DNA from: Synergistaceae bacterium
GTDB lineage: Bacteria > Synergistota > Synergistia > Synergistales > Aminobacteriaceae
Length of the DNA stretch: 64,000 nucleotides
Assembly (NCBI GenBank): GCA_017443985.1
Contig: JAFSXR010000060.1
Location: forward strand, 1-64,000
Direction: 5' to 3'
Position numbers and translations under genes: made by a program. The notes below the pieces were generated by a model. The model was given only the letters and a program-made list of their open reading frames with translations. It had not been told where the DNA came from and ran no database searches. Positions 1 through 8,248 of the stretch are shown here, piece after piece. How positions within the stretch are numbered: the stretch's first letter is position 1; every line of letters starts with the position of its first letter.

Positions 1-1119
1 CAGTCCTTCAACAAACCATTTGAAACCTACCGGGACTTCGCATAATTTTCTGCCAATGCCTTCGGTTACGCGGTCAATGATTGAACTTGAGACGACAGTT
101 TTTCCGACGGCGGCATCTTTTCTCCATCCCGTCCTCGACGTGAATAAATGCTGAACCGCAACGGCGAGATAAGCGTTAGGATTCATTAAGCCCTGCGGAG
201 TTACTATTCCGTGTCTGTCGTAGTCCGTATCATTTCCGAAGGCGATGTCATAAGAATCTTTCAGCTTGATTAAATTTGCCATTGCGTAAGGCGACGAGCA
301 GTCCATTCTGATTTTTCCGTCATGGTCGGGCGGCATGAATGAGAACGTCGGATCTAAATTCGGATTGACGACTTCAAGATTTTTAATTCCGTAGATTTCC
401 GCGATCGGTTTCCAGTAATAAATCCCTGAACCGCCGAGAGGGTCCGCGCCGATGTGAAGTCCTGAACGCGCTATCGCTTCCATGTCGACGACGCTTGCAA
501 GTGCCTTGACGTAAGGGATAACAAAATCTTCAAAGTGAACGTTATCGAGCTTGATTGCTTTTTCAAACGGGACGCGCTTAATTGAGCTTACGCCGTTCTT
601 AATTAATTCGTTGGCGCGGTTTTGAATTTTGCTCGTGATTTCCGGTGAAGCAGGGCCTCCGCTTGGCGGGTCGTATTTAATTCCGCCGTCGGTCGGGGGA
701 TTGTGCGAGGGGGTGATGACCATTCCGTCGGCTGTCTTTTTGCCCGAACGGTTGTGAGCAAGAATAGCGCGTGAGACTACGGGCGTGGGAGTGGGCGCAA
801 AATTTTCCTGCAAAATTAATTCAACGCCGTTTGCTGCGAGAACTTCAACGCATGTTCTCATAGCAGGCTCTGAAAGCGCGTGAGTGTCGGCTCCGAGATA
901 AAGAGGTCCGGGAATTTTCTCGGCTGTCCTGTGTTCGTAGACAGCTTGAGCGATTGCCATAATATGCTCTTCGTTGAAGCTGTGAAGTGCCGAGCTTCCG
1001 CGATGCCCTGACGTTCCGAACGAAACCTGCTGGGTCTTTTCTGCCGGGTCTGGAACGAGCGTGTAGTAGTCGCTGATTAATGACGGAATATTAACGATTT
1101 TTTTTTCCTGCATGAACAT
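1..1119 (-). CDS. pgm: phosphoglucomutase, alpha-D-glucose-specific (N-terminal part, runs off window)
   Basis: Interconverts glucose-1-phosphate and glucose-6-phosphate in the cytoplasm. The minus strand is open from an ATG at 1119 to base 1, 373 codons with no stop. The N-terminal region contains FGTSGHRG, then the phosphoserine loop TPSHNPP followed by [14 protein letters not shown], and the metal site reads [15 protein letters not shown]. These match the E. coli Pgm family (about 546 aa) more closely than the ManB/GlmM type; FKWFVEGL at the edge continues that alignment. About one third of the protein, the C-terminal domain, lies outside the window. GGAGG at 1125-1129 lies 5 nt before the ATG at 1119 and 11 nt before an in-frame ATG at 1113, so either could be used. 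Confidence 0.93.
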   Translation of the reverse strand, partial: MFMQEKKIVNIPSLISDYYTLVPDPAEKTQQVSFGTSGHRGSSALHSFNEEHIMAIAQAVYEHRTAEKIPGPLYLGADTHALSEPAMRTCVEVLAANGVELILQENFAPTPTPVVSRAILAHNRSGKKTADGMVITPSHNPPTDGGIKYDPPSGGPASPEITSKIQNRANELIKNGVSSIKRVPFEKAIKLDNVHFEDFVIPYVKALASVVDMEAIARSGLHIGADPLGGSGIYYWKPIAEIYGIKNLEVVNPNLDPTFSFMPPDHDGKIRMDCSSPYAMANLIKLKDSYDIAFGNDTDYDRHGIVTPQGLMNPNAYLAVAVQHLFTSRTGWRKDAAVGKTVVSSSIIDRVTEGIGRKLCEVPVGFKWFVEGL

Positions 1120-1201
1120 AAAAACCTCCGTTCTTGATTCTAAAAAAATTATTCTTGGAAATTGAAAAGATTATATCAGGATTTAGCGATTAAAAAAATT
1201 T

Positions 1202-2293
1202 TTAATGATTTAATTTTTCCGCGTTGCAAGATTTACATAACATTCGAAGATTATCGGGCGTTGTGTGGCCTCCCTTGCTCCATGCAATTATATGATCGCC
1301 TTCCATTTCATCAAATTCAAAATGTTCTCCGCACCTTGCGCAAATTCCTTTTTGTTTTTCGTATTGAGTGCGTTTCTGTGTGTCAGTGAAGGCTCTGATT
1401 GATAAATGTTTTTCTTGGCCGTCTAATAAAAATTCATATATCCCGGATTTTTTCGTAACGTCATCATCGGCCATTAAAGCTGAAATTTTTTCTTCAAGTT
1501 CTGCAGGATTCAATTTTTTATCTTTATGATGATTATAATAAATTCCCCATTGAAGGCCTTTCATTTCTCTGCGGTATTTCGTGAAATTTTCTTTGACCCA
1601 GTTAATGACGCTTTGAAAATACAGCCACATTTCTTGAGCGTCGGGGTCGTGCTGATGACGCGCCATATACTCCTCAATATCTTTCACGCCGTCGCGCTCG
1701 GTGATCCATGAAATTACAGTTTCTAAATAATCCTGACGAATTGCGGAGCCGTTCAAATAATTTGCGGCAATTCCATATGCAGGGCAGCCGTGTTTGCTGA
1801 AATATTTTTTTGCATCAGAAAGCCATGAGCCTGTATAAATTGCGTTTCTCATTTCCTGCGCCGTAAGTCTTTCGCCCGCAATATTAATTATTCTGAACCA
1901 GTCTAATTTTTCGCGGTCTGTTCCCTCACAGACGTAGACATTTAATTTATAGTCAAGTATCTGTGATTTTTCTTCTTTGGTAAGAGTATTAAAAAGCATA
2001 TTATCAACGGTGAAATTACCGCTTAAAAATTGACAGATTGAAATAGTCCGCTGCTGTCCGTCCATCATTTCGTAGCCGTCTTCGGATTTTGCCCAATACA
2101 TGACATTGAGAGGAAAACCTTGTCTTACACTTCTGATAACATCGTCGCGCTGTTTATCTTTGTAAATAAATTCGCGCTGATATGCCGGGCGGACGTTTAA
2201 TTTTCCGCCGTAAGCCACAACGCCGTTTTCTGCGTTGTCCTCGTAACCGTCAAAGACTTCTGAAACTTTTACTTCGTGCATTTTGATTTTCAT
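1202..2293 (-). CDS. DUF262 (ParB-like nuclease fold) protein with C-terminal HNH endonuclease
   Basis: Probable DNA-cleaving defence effector. The N-terminal half is a DUF262/GmrS-like domain: RPAYQREFIY near residue 36, then the DGQQR motif at 78-82, the NTPase/nuclease signature of the family. The C-terminus is an HNH domain, with a CxxC pair at 318-321, the metal-binding D333-H334, N348 and a second CxxC at 353-356. Such DUF262-HNH proteins belong to the GmrSD/BrxU type of modification-dependent or phage-responsive nucleases. It is the last gene of a three-gene unit after an EcoRI-family adenine methyltransferase and a HicB-like protein. AAGGAA lies about 9 nt before the start. Cleavage specificity cannot be read from sequence; the domain assignment is firm, the defence role is inference. 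Confidence 0.85.
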   Translation of the reverse strand: MKIKMHEVKVSEVFDGYEDNAENGVVAYGGKLNVRPAYQREFIYKDKQRDDVIRSVRQGFPLNVMYWAKSEDGYEMMDGQQRTISICQFLSGNFTVDNMLFNTLTKEEKSQILDYKLNVYVCEGTDREKLDWFRIINIAGERLTAQEMRNAIYTGSWLSDAKKYFSKHGCPAYGIAANYLNGSAIRQDYLETVISWITERDGVKDIEEYMARHQHDPDAQEMWLYFQSVINWVKENFTKYRREMKGLQWGIYYNHHKDKKLNPAELEEKISALMADDDVTKKSGIYEFLLDGQEKHLSIRAFTDTQKRTQYEKQKGICARCGEHFEFDEMEGDHIIAWSKGGHTTPDNLRMLCKSCNAEKLNH

Positions 2294-2339
2294 GTTTAAT
2301 CGTTCCTTATTGTTAATTTATTTTCTCAATTCTGAAACA

Positions 2340-2522
2340 TCAATTCCAGCCTATTGAGAATACTTTTTCAGCATCTTCAAGATACAGTTCTACAGCTTCA
2401 CGAATATTTTTCATGAGTTCTTCAATACTTTCACCCTGCGAATAACAGCCGGGCAATTCCGAACATTCTCCCCAAAATCCGCCTTCCTGTTCGTCTTTAT
2501 GAATGATAATCGTATATTTCAT
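2340..2522 (-). CDS. HicB-family small protein (orphan antitoxin-like)
   Basis: A 60-residue protein with the partial RNase-H-like HicB fold: an N-terminal strand, the GGFWGECSELPGCYSQG segment that is the family signature, then a helix with EELMKNIREAVELYLED. HicB proteins normally neutralise the HicA mRNA interferase and may carry a DNA-binding tail; here there is neither a tail nor an adjacent hicA. Its ATG overlaps the TGA of the upstream methyltransferase (ATGA), with AAGGAG inside the last methyltransferase codons, so the two are translationally coupled. Its place between methyltransferase and nuclease suggests a regulator or immunity role in that island, but this is inference. Confidence 0.75.
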   Translation of the reverse strand: MKYTIIIHKDEQEGGFWGECSELPGCYSQGESIEELMKNIREAVELYLEDAEKVFSIGWN

Positions 2523-3577
2523 TTTTTTCTCCTTATTAAAATTCTCGCGTATGTCGCCTTGCCATTGATAGTTCCGTCTTTATCTTTTATAAGACCGTGT
2601 TTTTTTTCAGGAACGTTAGAATTTGTCCTAAAATCATTCGCGTTCAAAATTTCAAACTGATTCGGGTTATACTTGTCAAGAAAAGTAATCGGCACACCCA
2701 TAACGCCGTCATAGTCGCAGGGAATTTCTAAAACTCTACTGACTTCTATAGCGTCATAATTATCATACTTGGGATATTGCGCCGGATCTTCATAATATTT
2801 TCGATATAAAATAATTTCCTCGTTGCGCCGTTTGTGTTCAAGGTTAGTGAACCAGCACATATTGCCCATACTGCGGTATTTTTGCCCGGTTTCGTCCTGC
2901 CAGTAGCGTGTCGCTCGCGGTTCGTAGTATTTCGGTACTTTGAAAGATTTATCACCGTTAGTAATTCCAAGCCACATTTTATTTTGCATTATCAACGGGA
3001 AAATTTCCTTGTACGTTATTGCGTTTTGATTGCCAAGTATTATAAATTTCTTATCATACTCGATTAACTGTGCAACGTATTCGCGAAAAAGCGAGAACGG
3101 CGGATTAGTAACAACAATGTCGGCCTGCTTCAATAACTCAATGCACTCTTCACTCCTGAAGTCTCCGTCGCCCTTGAGTTTTTTTACAACACCCTTTTTA
3201 TTTTTCAAAAGCCATTCAACATCTGCAATATTCGCTGCACCGTCGCCGTTATAGTCTTCGAGTTCTATCATTATGGCAGTGTAAGGGGTACGTTCCTGCG
3301 GCGGCTTGTCCTCTTCAAACAAAGATAACTGCGTTTGAGCTATCGGACTCCTGACATAACAGGACGCTATCAATTTTTTTAACTTCAAGAAATTGAATCT
3401 CATTGCGAAAAATTTGAAAAAATTGCTTTCATACGGATCATCGCAGTTGCATAAAACCGTCTTGCCTTCAAAATAATTCTTATAATATTTAAGTTCGTCT
3501 TCAATGTCGCGAAGCTCTGTATAAAATTCGTCCTGCTTAGCCTTTGCCGCATCATTTAATGCTTTATTCTTAGCCAT
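2519..3577 (-). CDS. EcoRI-family adenine-specific DNA methyltransferase
   Basis: Transfers a methyl group from S-adenosylmethionine to adenine N6 in DNA. The catalytic motif IV is DIVVTNPPF (NPPF at 158-161). The N-terminal QDEFYTELRDIEDEL stretch and the CDDPYESNFFKFF segment (45-57) are typical of the EcoRI-methylase Pfam family; length 352 aa is normal. Strong ribosome site GGAGGG 8 nt before the ATG at 3577. First gene of the unit with a HicB-like protein and a DUF262-HNH nuclease. Whether it protects against that nuclease or marks DNA for it is not decidable from sequence. It is unlikely to be the partner of the restriction enzyme at 58.1 kb, whose relatives I associate with different recognition sites. 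Confidence 0.85.
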   Translation of the reverse strand: MAKNKALNDAAKAKQDEFYTELRDIEDELKYYKNYFEGKTVLCNCDDPYESNFFKFFAMRFNFLKLKKLIASCYVRSPIAQTQLSLFEEDKPPQERTPYTAIMIELEDYNGDGAANIADVEWLLKNKKGVVKKLKGDGDFRSEECIELLKQADIVVTNPPFSLFREYVAQLIEYDKKFIILGNQNAITYKEIFPLIMQNKMWLGITNGDKSFKVPKYYEPRATRYWQDETGQKYRSMGNMCWFTNLEHKRRNEEIILYRKYYEDPAQYPKYDNYDAIEVSRVLEIPCDYDGVMGVPITFLDKYNPNQFEILNANDFRTNSNVPEKKHGLIKDKDGTINGKATYARILIRRKK

Positions 3578-3654
3578 TACGATTTCCCTCCTTCAATTTT
3601 TTTTATTATATATCAATTTTTCTAAAAAGTATCTTGCCTCCTGATTTTAGCGAT

Positions 3655-3687
3655 AAAAAAAGAATGAAGAAAAAAACTTCCTCATTC
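3655..3687 (-). terminator. rho-independent terminator of the bamA-lpx operon
   Basis: Imperfect hairpin GAATGA/TCATTC extended by AAG/CTT with a 2-nt bulge (3662-3687), followed on the minus strand by six T at 3655-3660. It lies 20 nt past the lpxA stop. Confidence 0.65.
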
Positions 3688-3706
3688 CTTATTTTTCATT
3701 TGTGTG

Positions 3707-4495
3707 TTAATTTCCCCAGAACGTAACTCCGCGCTTTGTGCCTTCGTAAAATTCTATAATTCTTTGAATTTCGGGAATGTACTCTGATTTTTTGCTCACG
3801 GCTTCGTTAAATGCGTCAGTAAAGCGTTTCTCTTTATCGTAAAGATTTTTATAAAAATTATAAATTTCACGTCTCTTAACTGCGTCAATTCCTGCGCGTT
3901 CGAGGCCGACTTTGTTCAAGCCGTTTAATCTCAAAGGATCCCCCGACGCTAGCGTATAATGCGGAACATCTTTAACTACTCTGTACATTCCGCCGATCAT
4001 GCAGTATTCGCCGATTCTTACGAACTGATGAACTCCGGCCATGCCTCCAAATACCGTATGGCTTCCGACCTCAACAAAGCCCGACATGCCGACTTTATTT
4101 GCAATAGTTACGAAATCTCCGACATGGACATTATGTGCAAAGTGCACGCCGTCCATAATGAAACAGTCATTGCCGATTACTGTCTCGTTGCCCTCGCCGG
4201 TTGCGCGGTTGACGGTAACATTTTCCCTTAATAAATTATTGTCGCCTATCCTGACGTACGACACTTCGCCGTGAAAGCCATGATCCTGAGGCTCTCCGCC
4301 AATGGCAGTGTATTCACATATTTTGCAATTTTTTCCGATTGTTACATAGTCGTGAACACTAACATAGGCGAGTAAATTTGTTCCGTCTCCGATTTTTACT
4401 TTGTCTTCAATCAAACAGAACGGCCCTATCGAAACGCCGTTGCCTAATTCGGCTTTACTTGAGACTATTGCGGTAGGGTGTATTTTAACGCTCAC
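3707..4495 (-). CDS. lpxA: acyl-ACP--UDP-N-acetylglucosamine O-acyltransferase
   Basis: First committed-pathway acyltransferase of lipid A synthesis: moves a 3-hydroxyacyl chain from ACP to the 3-OH of UDP-GlcNAc in the cytoplasm. The 262-residue length equals E. coli LpxA. N-terminal two thirds show left-handed beta-helix hexapeptide repeats (VSIGPF, VKIGDG, VTIGKN and others). The HFAH segment places H121 where E. coli has catalytic H125. C-terminal helical domain includes RLNGLNKVGLERAG. ATG overlaps the fabZ stop (ATGA). Last gene of the lpxD-lpxC-fabZ-lpxA block; followed by a terminator. Confidence 0.97.
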   Translation of the reverse strand: MSVKIHPTAIVSSKAELGNGVSIGPFCLIEDKVKIGDGTNLLAYVSVHDYVTIGKNCKICEYTAIGGEPQDHGFHGEVSYVRIGDNNLLRENVTVNRATGEGNETVIGNDCFIMDGVHFAHNVHVGDFVTIANKVGMSGFVEVGSHTVFGGMAGVHQFVRIGEYCMIGGMYRVVKDVPHYTLASGDPLRLNGLNKVGLERAGIDAVKRREIYNFYKNLYDKEKRFTDAFNEAVSKKSEYIPEIQRIIEFYEGTKRGVTFWGN

Positions 4496-4968
4496 TTGTC
4501 CGCCTCCTCCTCGTTTTCTTTTTCTTTATTAAGAGTGTCGCTGATTATGAAAAGAAATTCAGCTTCCGCGACCTCTTCATCATCAACATAGCTGACGATT
4601 TTTGCTTTGCCCGACGTGCTGCGCTGCCTGAGAAGTTCGACTTTTGTAACAAGTTTGTCGCCCGGCCTGACGGGCCTCCTAAATCTGACTTTATCGGCTC
4701 CAGCGAAAAAGGCAATTTTATTTTTAGCCTCCTCGCCGAGTTTCAAGCCGACCATGACCGAAGCAACCTGCCCCATGCTCTCTAAAATCATTACGCCCGG
4801 CATAGTCGGATCGCCCGGAAAATGTCCCTGAAAGAAAGCCTCATTGATCGTAACGTTTTTATAGCCCGTTATGTGAGTGTCATCGTAATCTGTAATTCTA
4901 TCGACCATTAAAAACGGATAACGCTGCTTCAAAATTTTGCTGATTTCTTTTATGTCAAGTTCAGGCAT
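4492..4968 (-). CDS. fabZ: 3-hydroxyacyl-[acyl-carrier-protein] dehydratase FabZ
   Basis: Dehydrates 3-hydroxyacyl-ACP in fatty-acid elongation and so competes with LpxA/LpxD for the same substrate pool. Hot-dog fold signature QGHFPGDPTMPGVMILE carries the catalytic His and Glu. I chose ATG 4968 (product begins MPELDIKEISK); a GTG at 5007 keeps the frame open but lies upstream of the only good ribosome site, AAGGAG, 13 nt before 4968. The C-terminus is acidic (EKENEEEADK) and longer than usual. It sits between lpxC and lpxA, overlapping lpxA by 4 nt. Confidence 0.95.
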   Translation of the reverse strand: MPELDIKEISKILKQRYPFLMVDRITDYDDTHITGYKNVTINEAFFQGHFPGDPTMPGVMILESMGQVASVMVGLKLGEEAKNKIAFFAGADKVRFRRPVRPGDKLVTKVELLRQRSTSGKAKIVSYVDDEEVAEAEFLFIISDTLNKEKENEEEADK

Positions 4969-4993
4969 GGAAATTTTTATTCTCCTTTCAGAA

Positions 4994-5857
4994 TTATTGC
5001 CCGCCACAGCGGGTTGCCCTTAATTTTTCTGCCAATTTCAAATGAAGTTCATGACCGGCCCGGCATGCAATTATGTGAGCGTTTAACGGTCTGCCGATTG
5101 AAGCTAAATCGCCGATTAAATCAAGAACTTTGTGTCTTACAAATTCATTTTCCCAACGGAGTCCGCCCTTAGCTTGGATCTTTTCGCCGACTGCTATTGC
5201 GTTGTCGAGCGAACCGCCCAGTGCCATTCCGTGAGAACGCAGATAATTTATTTCCGACTCCATTGCGAAAGTCCGTGCGCTTGCGATATTTTCATAATAA
5301 TTTTTAGGCGAATGTTCATAATCAAAAATCTGTGCGCCTATAAAATCATATTCCACCGTATAAGTTATATAAAGCCTGTCGCTTGGAAATGCCGCGACAA
5401 ATCTTTTTTTATCTTCGGTTGAGACGATAACAGAATTATTAATTTTTAACCCCTCCGTCTCACTTTCTTGCGCCCCCTGACAAGGGGGAGAGGGCCATGA
5501 AATGGCGAGGGGGTTATCATCAACTGAATGTTTCAATATCTCCTCGCTTAAAATTTTTCCGCAGCCGTCAAGCGCGGGCATCTCTCCGCCCTTTACAGTA
5601 ATTCTTGCGCCCGACCATATGCCCATTCCCGTTAAAGCCGACAGAACATGCTCGCAGGTTTTAATTTTTGAGCCGTCAGGGAAAATATAATCGGAGCCGC
5701 GATTAGTTCCATTAAGCGCGAATTTGCTCAAAGGAAGCTCGTTATTTTCAGACCGCATTAAAATTTCTCCGCAGTCGTACGGCTCGATTAATAGCTCACA
5801 TTCTTTGCCTGAATGAAGTCCAAGCCCTTTTAATAATATTTTCCCGTTAAGCTTCAT
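4994..5857 (-). CDS. lpxC: UDP-3-O-acyl-N-acetylglucosamine deacetylase
   Basis: Zinc-dependent committed step of lipid A synthesis. From the ATG at 5857 the zinc ligands are visible as CEHVLSAL (H70) and VRHKVLDLIGDL (H242, D246), with the catalytic His in AGHELH (H269). This ATG overlaps lpxD by 11 nt; the frame stays open to a TTG at 5887 but the family normally begins near the chosen Met. Odd feature: residues about 114-137 (DNPLAISWPSPPCQG and onward) are not part of the usual LpxC core and are encoded by a G/C-rich palindromic segment (5447-5516), apparently an in-frame insertion. Catalytic residues are intact, so the enzyme is probably active. Confidence 0.95.
   Translation of the reverse strand: MKLNGKILLKGLGLHSGKECELLIEPYDCGEILMRSENNELPLSKFALNGTNRGSDYIFPDGSKIKTCEHVLSALTGMGIWSGARITVKGGEMPALDGCGKILSEEILKHSVDDNPLAISWPSPPCQGAQESETEGLKINNSVIVSTEDKKRFVAAFPSDRLYITYTVEYDFIGAQIFDYEHSPKNYYENIASARTFAMESEINYLRSHGMALGGSLDNAIAVGEKIQAKGGLRWENEFVRHKVLDLIGDLASIGRPLNAHIIACRAGHELHLKLAEKLRATRCGGQ
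5447..5516. repeat. in-frame palindromic element inside lpxC
   Basis: Three nested stems: outer arms TAACCCCTC (5447-5455) and GAGGGGGTTA (5507-5516), inner hairpin CCCCC/GGGGG (5473-5477 with 5484-5488, loop TGACAA), and GCCAT/ATGGC (5494-5498 with 5502-5506, 3-nt loop). G/C-rich against an AT-rich gene, length fits the reading frame. Resembles in concept the in-frame palindromic elements of Rickettsia. Confidence 0.7.
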
Positions 5858-6896
5858 TTTTTTGCATTGCGTCAACTTTTTTCTCAAGCAAGCGCAATTT
5901 CCGCGACATTATAGGCAGGTCTGCGGCGAGGACTAAAGCTCTCTTTGCGGCGTTGTGAGGACGCGCAGGGAAACCTGAAACTAAAGCTCCGGCTTCAATG
6001 TCATTCGTAACGCCCGTACGGCCTGCGAGTGTCGCACCTTTTCCGATCGTAACGTGGTCAGTAATTCCAACCTGAACAGAAACAGTAACGTAATCTTCAA
6101 GAATTGAACTTCCTGCAATTCCCGACATTGAGCAAATTATGCAGTGATTTCCGATTTGAACGTTATGGCCGATTTGAACGTGATTATCAATTTTTGTTCC
6201 GCTGCCGATTATAGTGTCGTGCATTGTGCCCCTGTCGATCGTCGTGCAGGCTCCTATCTCAACGTCGTCGCCGATCGTTACGCCTCCGGTCTGGGGAATT
6301 TTTACGACCGCGCCATTTTCGCGGACAAAGCCGAAGCCGTCGCACCCGATCACCGCGCCCGAATGAATGAGGCAGTTTTTTCCGACCTTTACGCCGGAAA
6401 GCAAAACGGCTTGTGACTCAATGACAGTATTATTTCCGACAAAAGAATTTTTCCCGACAAAAGCTCCTGCGTGAATTTCCGCGCCGTCCTCAATCACTGC
6501 GCCGCTTTCAACAACCGCACAAGCTCCGACATACGCTCCGCCTTTTATTTTTGCGTCCTGCGCAACTACAGCGGAGGGGTGAATGCCTTTTGGCTTTTCG
6601 ATCGGCTCAGAGAAAAGCGCGATTAATTTCGGCAGCAAAGCTCTCGGCCCGTCAGTGATTAAACCGTCGCGGCCCTGACCGTTCTCGCTCAAAAATAATT
6701 TTTCAGGCCCTGCAATGGGAATATCACGGCTTAAATTTTCGAGCTCTTTTTTCTCCCAGATTACGCAAAGAGAATTTTTATCAGCCTCTTCGGGCGATGC
6801 AATTCTGTTGATGATGTGCTTTGAATTTCCGGCTAAAGACACAGAAATTTTTTCGTTATTAAGTTTTTCACAAAGAGAAGCCAAAGTCATTTTCAT
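5847..6896 (-). CDS. lpxD: UDP-3-O-acylglucosamine N-acyltransferase
   Basis: Adds the second 3-hydroxyacyl chain, to the 2-amino group, in lipid A synthesis. The N-terminal uridine-binding domain (about 1-105) is followed by hexapeptide repeats (AKIKGG, AVIEDG, VKVGKN, VTIGDD, VQIGNH). KIDNHVQIGHNV contains the catalytic His of the family, and the C-terminus forms the short coiled coil typical of LpxD. Length 349 aa is standard. GGAGG lies 10 nt before ATG 6896. It follows an outer-membrane-protein gene after an 83-nt gap holding a heptad repeat array. Confidence 0.96.
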   Translation of the reverse strand: MKMTLASLCEKLNNEKISVSLAGNSKHIINRIASPEEADKNSLCVIWEKKELENLSRDIPIAGPEKLFLSENGQGRDGLITDGPRALLPKLIALFSEPIEKPKGIHPSAVVAQDAKIKGGAYVGACAVVESGAVIEDGAEIHAGAFVGKNSFVGNNTVIESQAVLLSGVKVGKNCLIHSGAVIGCDGFGFVRENGAVVKIPQTGGVTIGDDVEIGACTTIDRGTMHDTIIGSGTKIDNHVQIGHNVQIGNHCIICSMSGIAGSSILEDYVTVSVQVGITDHVTIGKGATLAGRTGVTNDIEAGALVSGFPARPHNAAKRALVLAADLPIMSRKLRLLEKKVDAMQKNEA

Positions 6897-6946
6897 GATA
6901 AAAATACCTCCAAAGAAAATTTATTTTTTATTTAATAATTTTTTTT

Positions 6947-6980
6947 AACTCCTGCCTCCTGCCTCCTAACTCCTGCCTGC
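6947..6980. repeat. heptanucleotide repeat array (STRR-like), locus 1
   Basis: About five units of ACTCCT/GCCTCCT-type heptamers, i.e. the complement of AGGAGTT/AGGAGGC, directly after the stop of the outer-membrane-protein gene. Confidence 0.8.
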
Positions 6981-8248
6981 TATAAGTACCACATTCCTTT
7001 TAAGCCTATTTTATCTTCGTCATCGCTGTAATAATAAATTTCCAGCGACATATGCTCGTCTATTCTATAGCCTAAAGCGGCTTCGTGAACGCCGAGTTCG
7101 GGACTATATCTCCATAAAGCATAGGGCCTGCGGATTTTTACAGGGCTGTATTGAACTCTGAAAAAATATTTATTTTCCGGCCATTGATTTTCAACACCTG
7201 CCCATAAATTTTCGAGTAATTCAATTCTCCCTCCCCACCTGTGAGTTACGCTGAAGTTATCTAGAGCTAAAATGACTTCCGCGTAAACTTCCGGGTGCAG
7301 TCTCCAATCCGGCCTAAAGCCGAAGAACGCGCCCAGCTCCGGGTAACGCCCCTCAATTCCGGCATAAGCCGACACCCATAATTGAAACATATAGTCGCGG
7401 CTGTCAACTCTGGCTTCAAGATCTGAAACTGTATCAGGCTTAAAATTTATCTTAACATCAGCGCGCAAATTTTCTACGGCGTGGCGATCCTCTAAAAATT
7501 CACGCGCAAATTTTTCTATATCGTCTCTGTGATTTTCAGCCCACTTCACGGGAACGCCGATTAACGGCGAGAACGCAGGAATTAATTTTGCTTCTAAATC
7601 GCTTCTGAACATTACGGGAATTGTGTGCGAATATAACGAAGGCTTTACGGCTAAAATCATTTTCGCGCTTGGCCTGAATGTTAAATTTATGAGCGTAGAG
7701 TCTTGAGAAATATAAATCTGCAAAGTAAATTCCCAGCCGGGTAATTTTTTATTTACAATTTTTCCGAGCTCCTCGCGCAATGCTTCATCGGCCCAAGTAA
7801 ATGCACTTTGCGGAAGATTTTTAATTAACTCAAAAATTTCTCCGTCCATGCCTTTAATGTCATTGTTAAACCATTCGAGGGCAAGCCCGCGAAGTTCGGG
7901 AGAGTTTAATTTTATTTCGGGCGCGATAATTTTTTCAGAGGCGTTAAAAAAAACAACAGGCTCGCGGCTGTCAGATATGTTTTTAATCTCAACGCCGTAG
8001 CCTGTGAATAATCTTGAGGCAACAAGAATTAAAGTTCCTTCCCTGTCGATGTTGACCTCTTCGGGAATTTCCGACCATACGGCATTGAGACTCCGAATAA
8101 CGGCAGGCTCAAGCCATTTCGGTATCCCTGAGACGGTCATGGCGCGGCAGGGGCGGACAAAAAAAACAAAAAAAATTAACGCAGCGGCTGCGCTAAAACA
8201 TTTCGCCGAAGCCAAAATATGTTCTGTTCTCGTCTTCACCTTTCGCAT
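6980..8248 (-). CDS. predicted outer-membrane beta-strand protein downstream of bamA
   Basis: I do not recognise a named family. From ATG 8248 the N-terminus has a charged stretch and a hydrophobic core (FSAAAALIFFVFFV) ending near CRAM, which looks like a signal peptide. The last 150 residues alternate hydrophobic and polar residues, with many aromatics (YAEVILAL, FFRVQYS, LEIYYYS), as in outer-membrane barrel strands. The start overlaps the end of bamA by over 50 nt; the frame is open to a GTG at 8257, so the exact start is uncertain. Its position between bamA and lpxD suggests an envelope role, possibly a patatin-less or surface-antigen-like barrel, but that is inference. Confidence 0.7.
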   Translation of the reverse strand: MRKVKTRTEHILASAKCFSAAAALIFFVFFVRPCRAMTVSGIPKWLEPAVIRSLNAVWSEIPEEVNIDREGTLILVASRLFTGYGVEIKNISDSREPVVFFNASEKIIAPEIKLNSPELRGLALEWFNNDIKGMDGEIFELIKNLPQSAFTWADEALREELGKIVNKKLPGWEFTLQIYISQDSTLINLTFRPSAKMILAVKPSLYSHTIPVMFRSDLEAKLIPAFSPLIGVPVKWAENHRDDIEKFAREFLEDRHAVENLRADVKINFKPDTVSDLEARVDSRDYMFQLWVSAYAGIEGRYPELGAFFGFRPDWRLHPEVYAEVILALDNFSVTHRWGGRIELLENLWAGVENQWPENKYFFRVQYSPVKIRRPYALWRYSPELGVHEAALGYRIDEHMSLEIYYYSDDEDKIGLKGMWYL

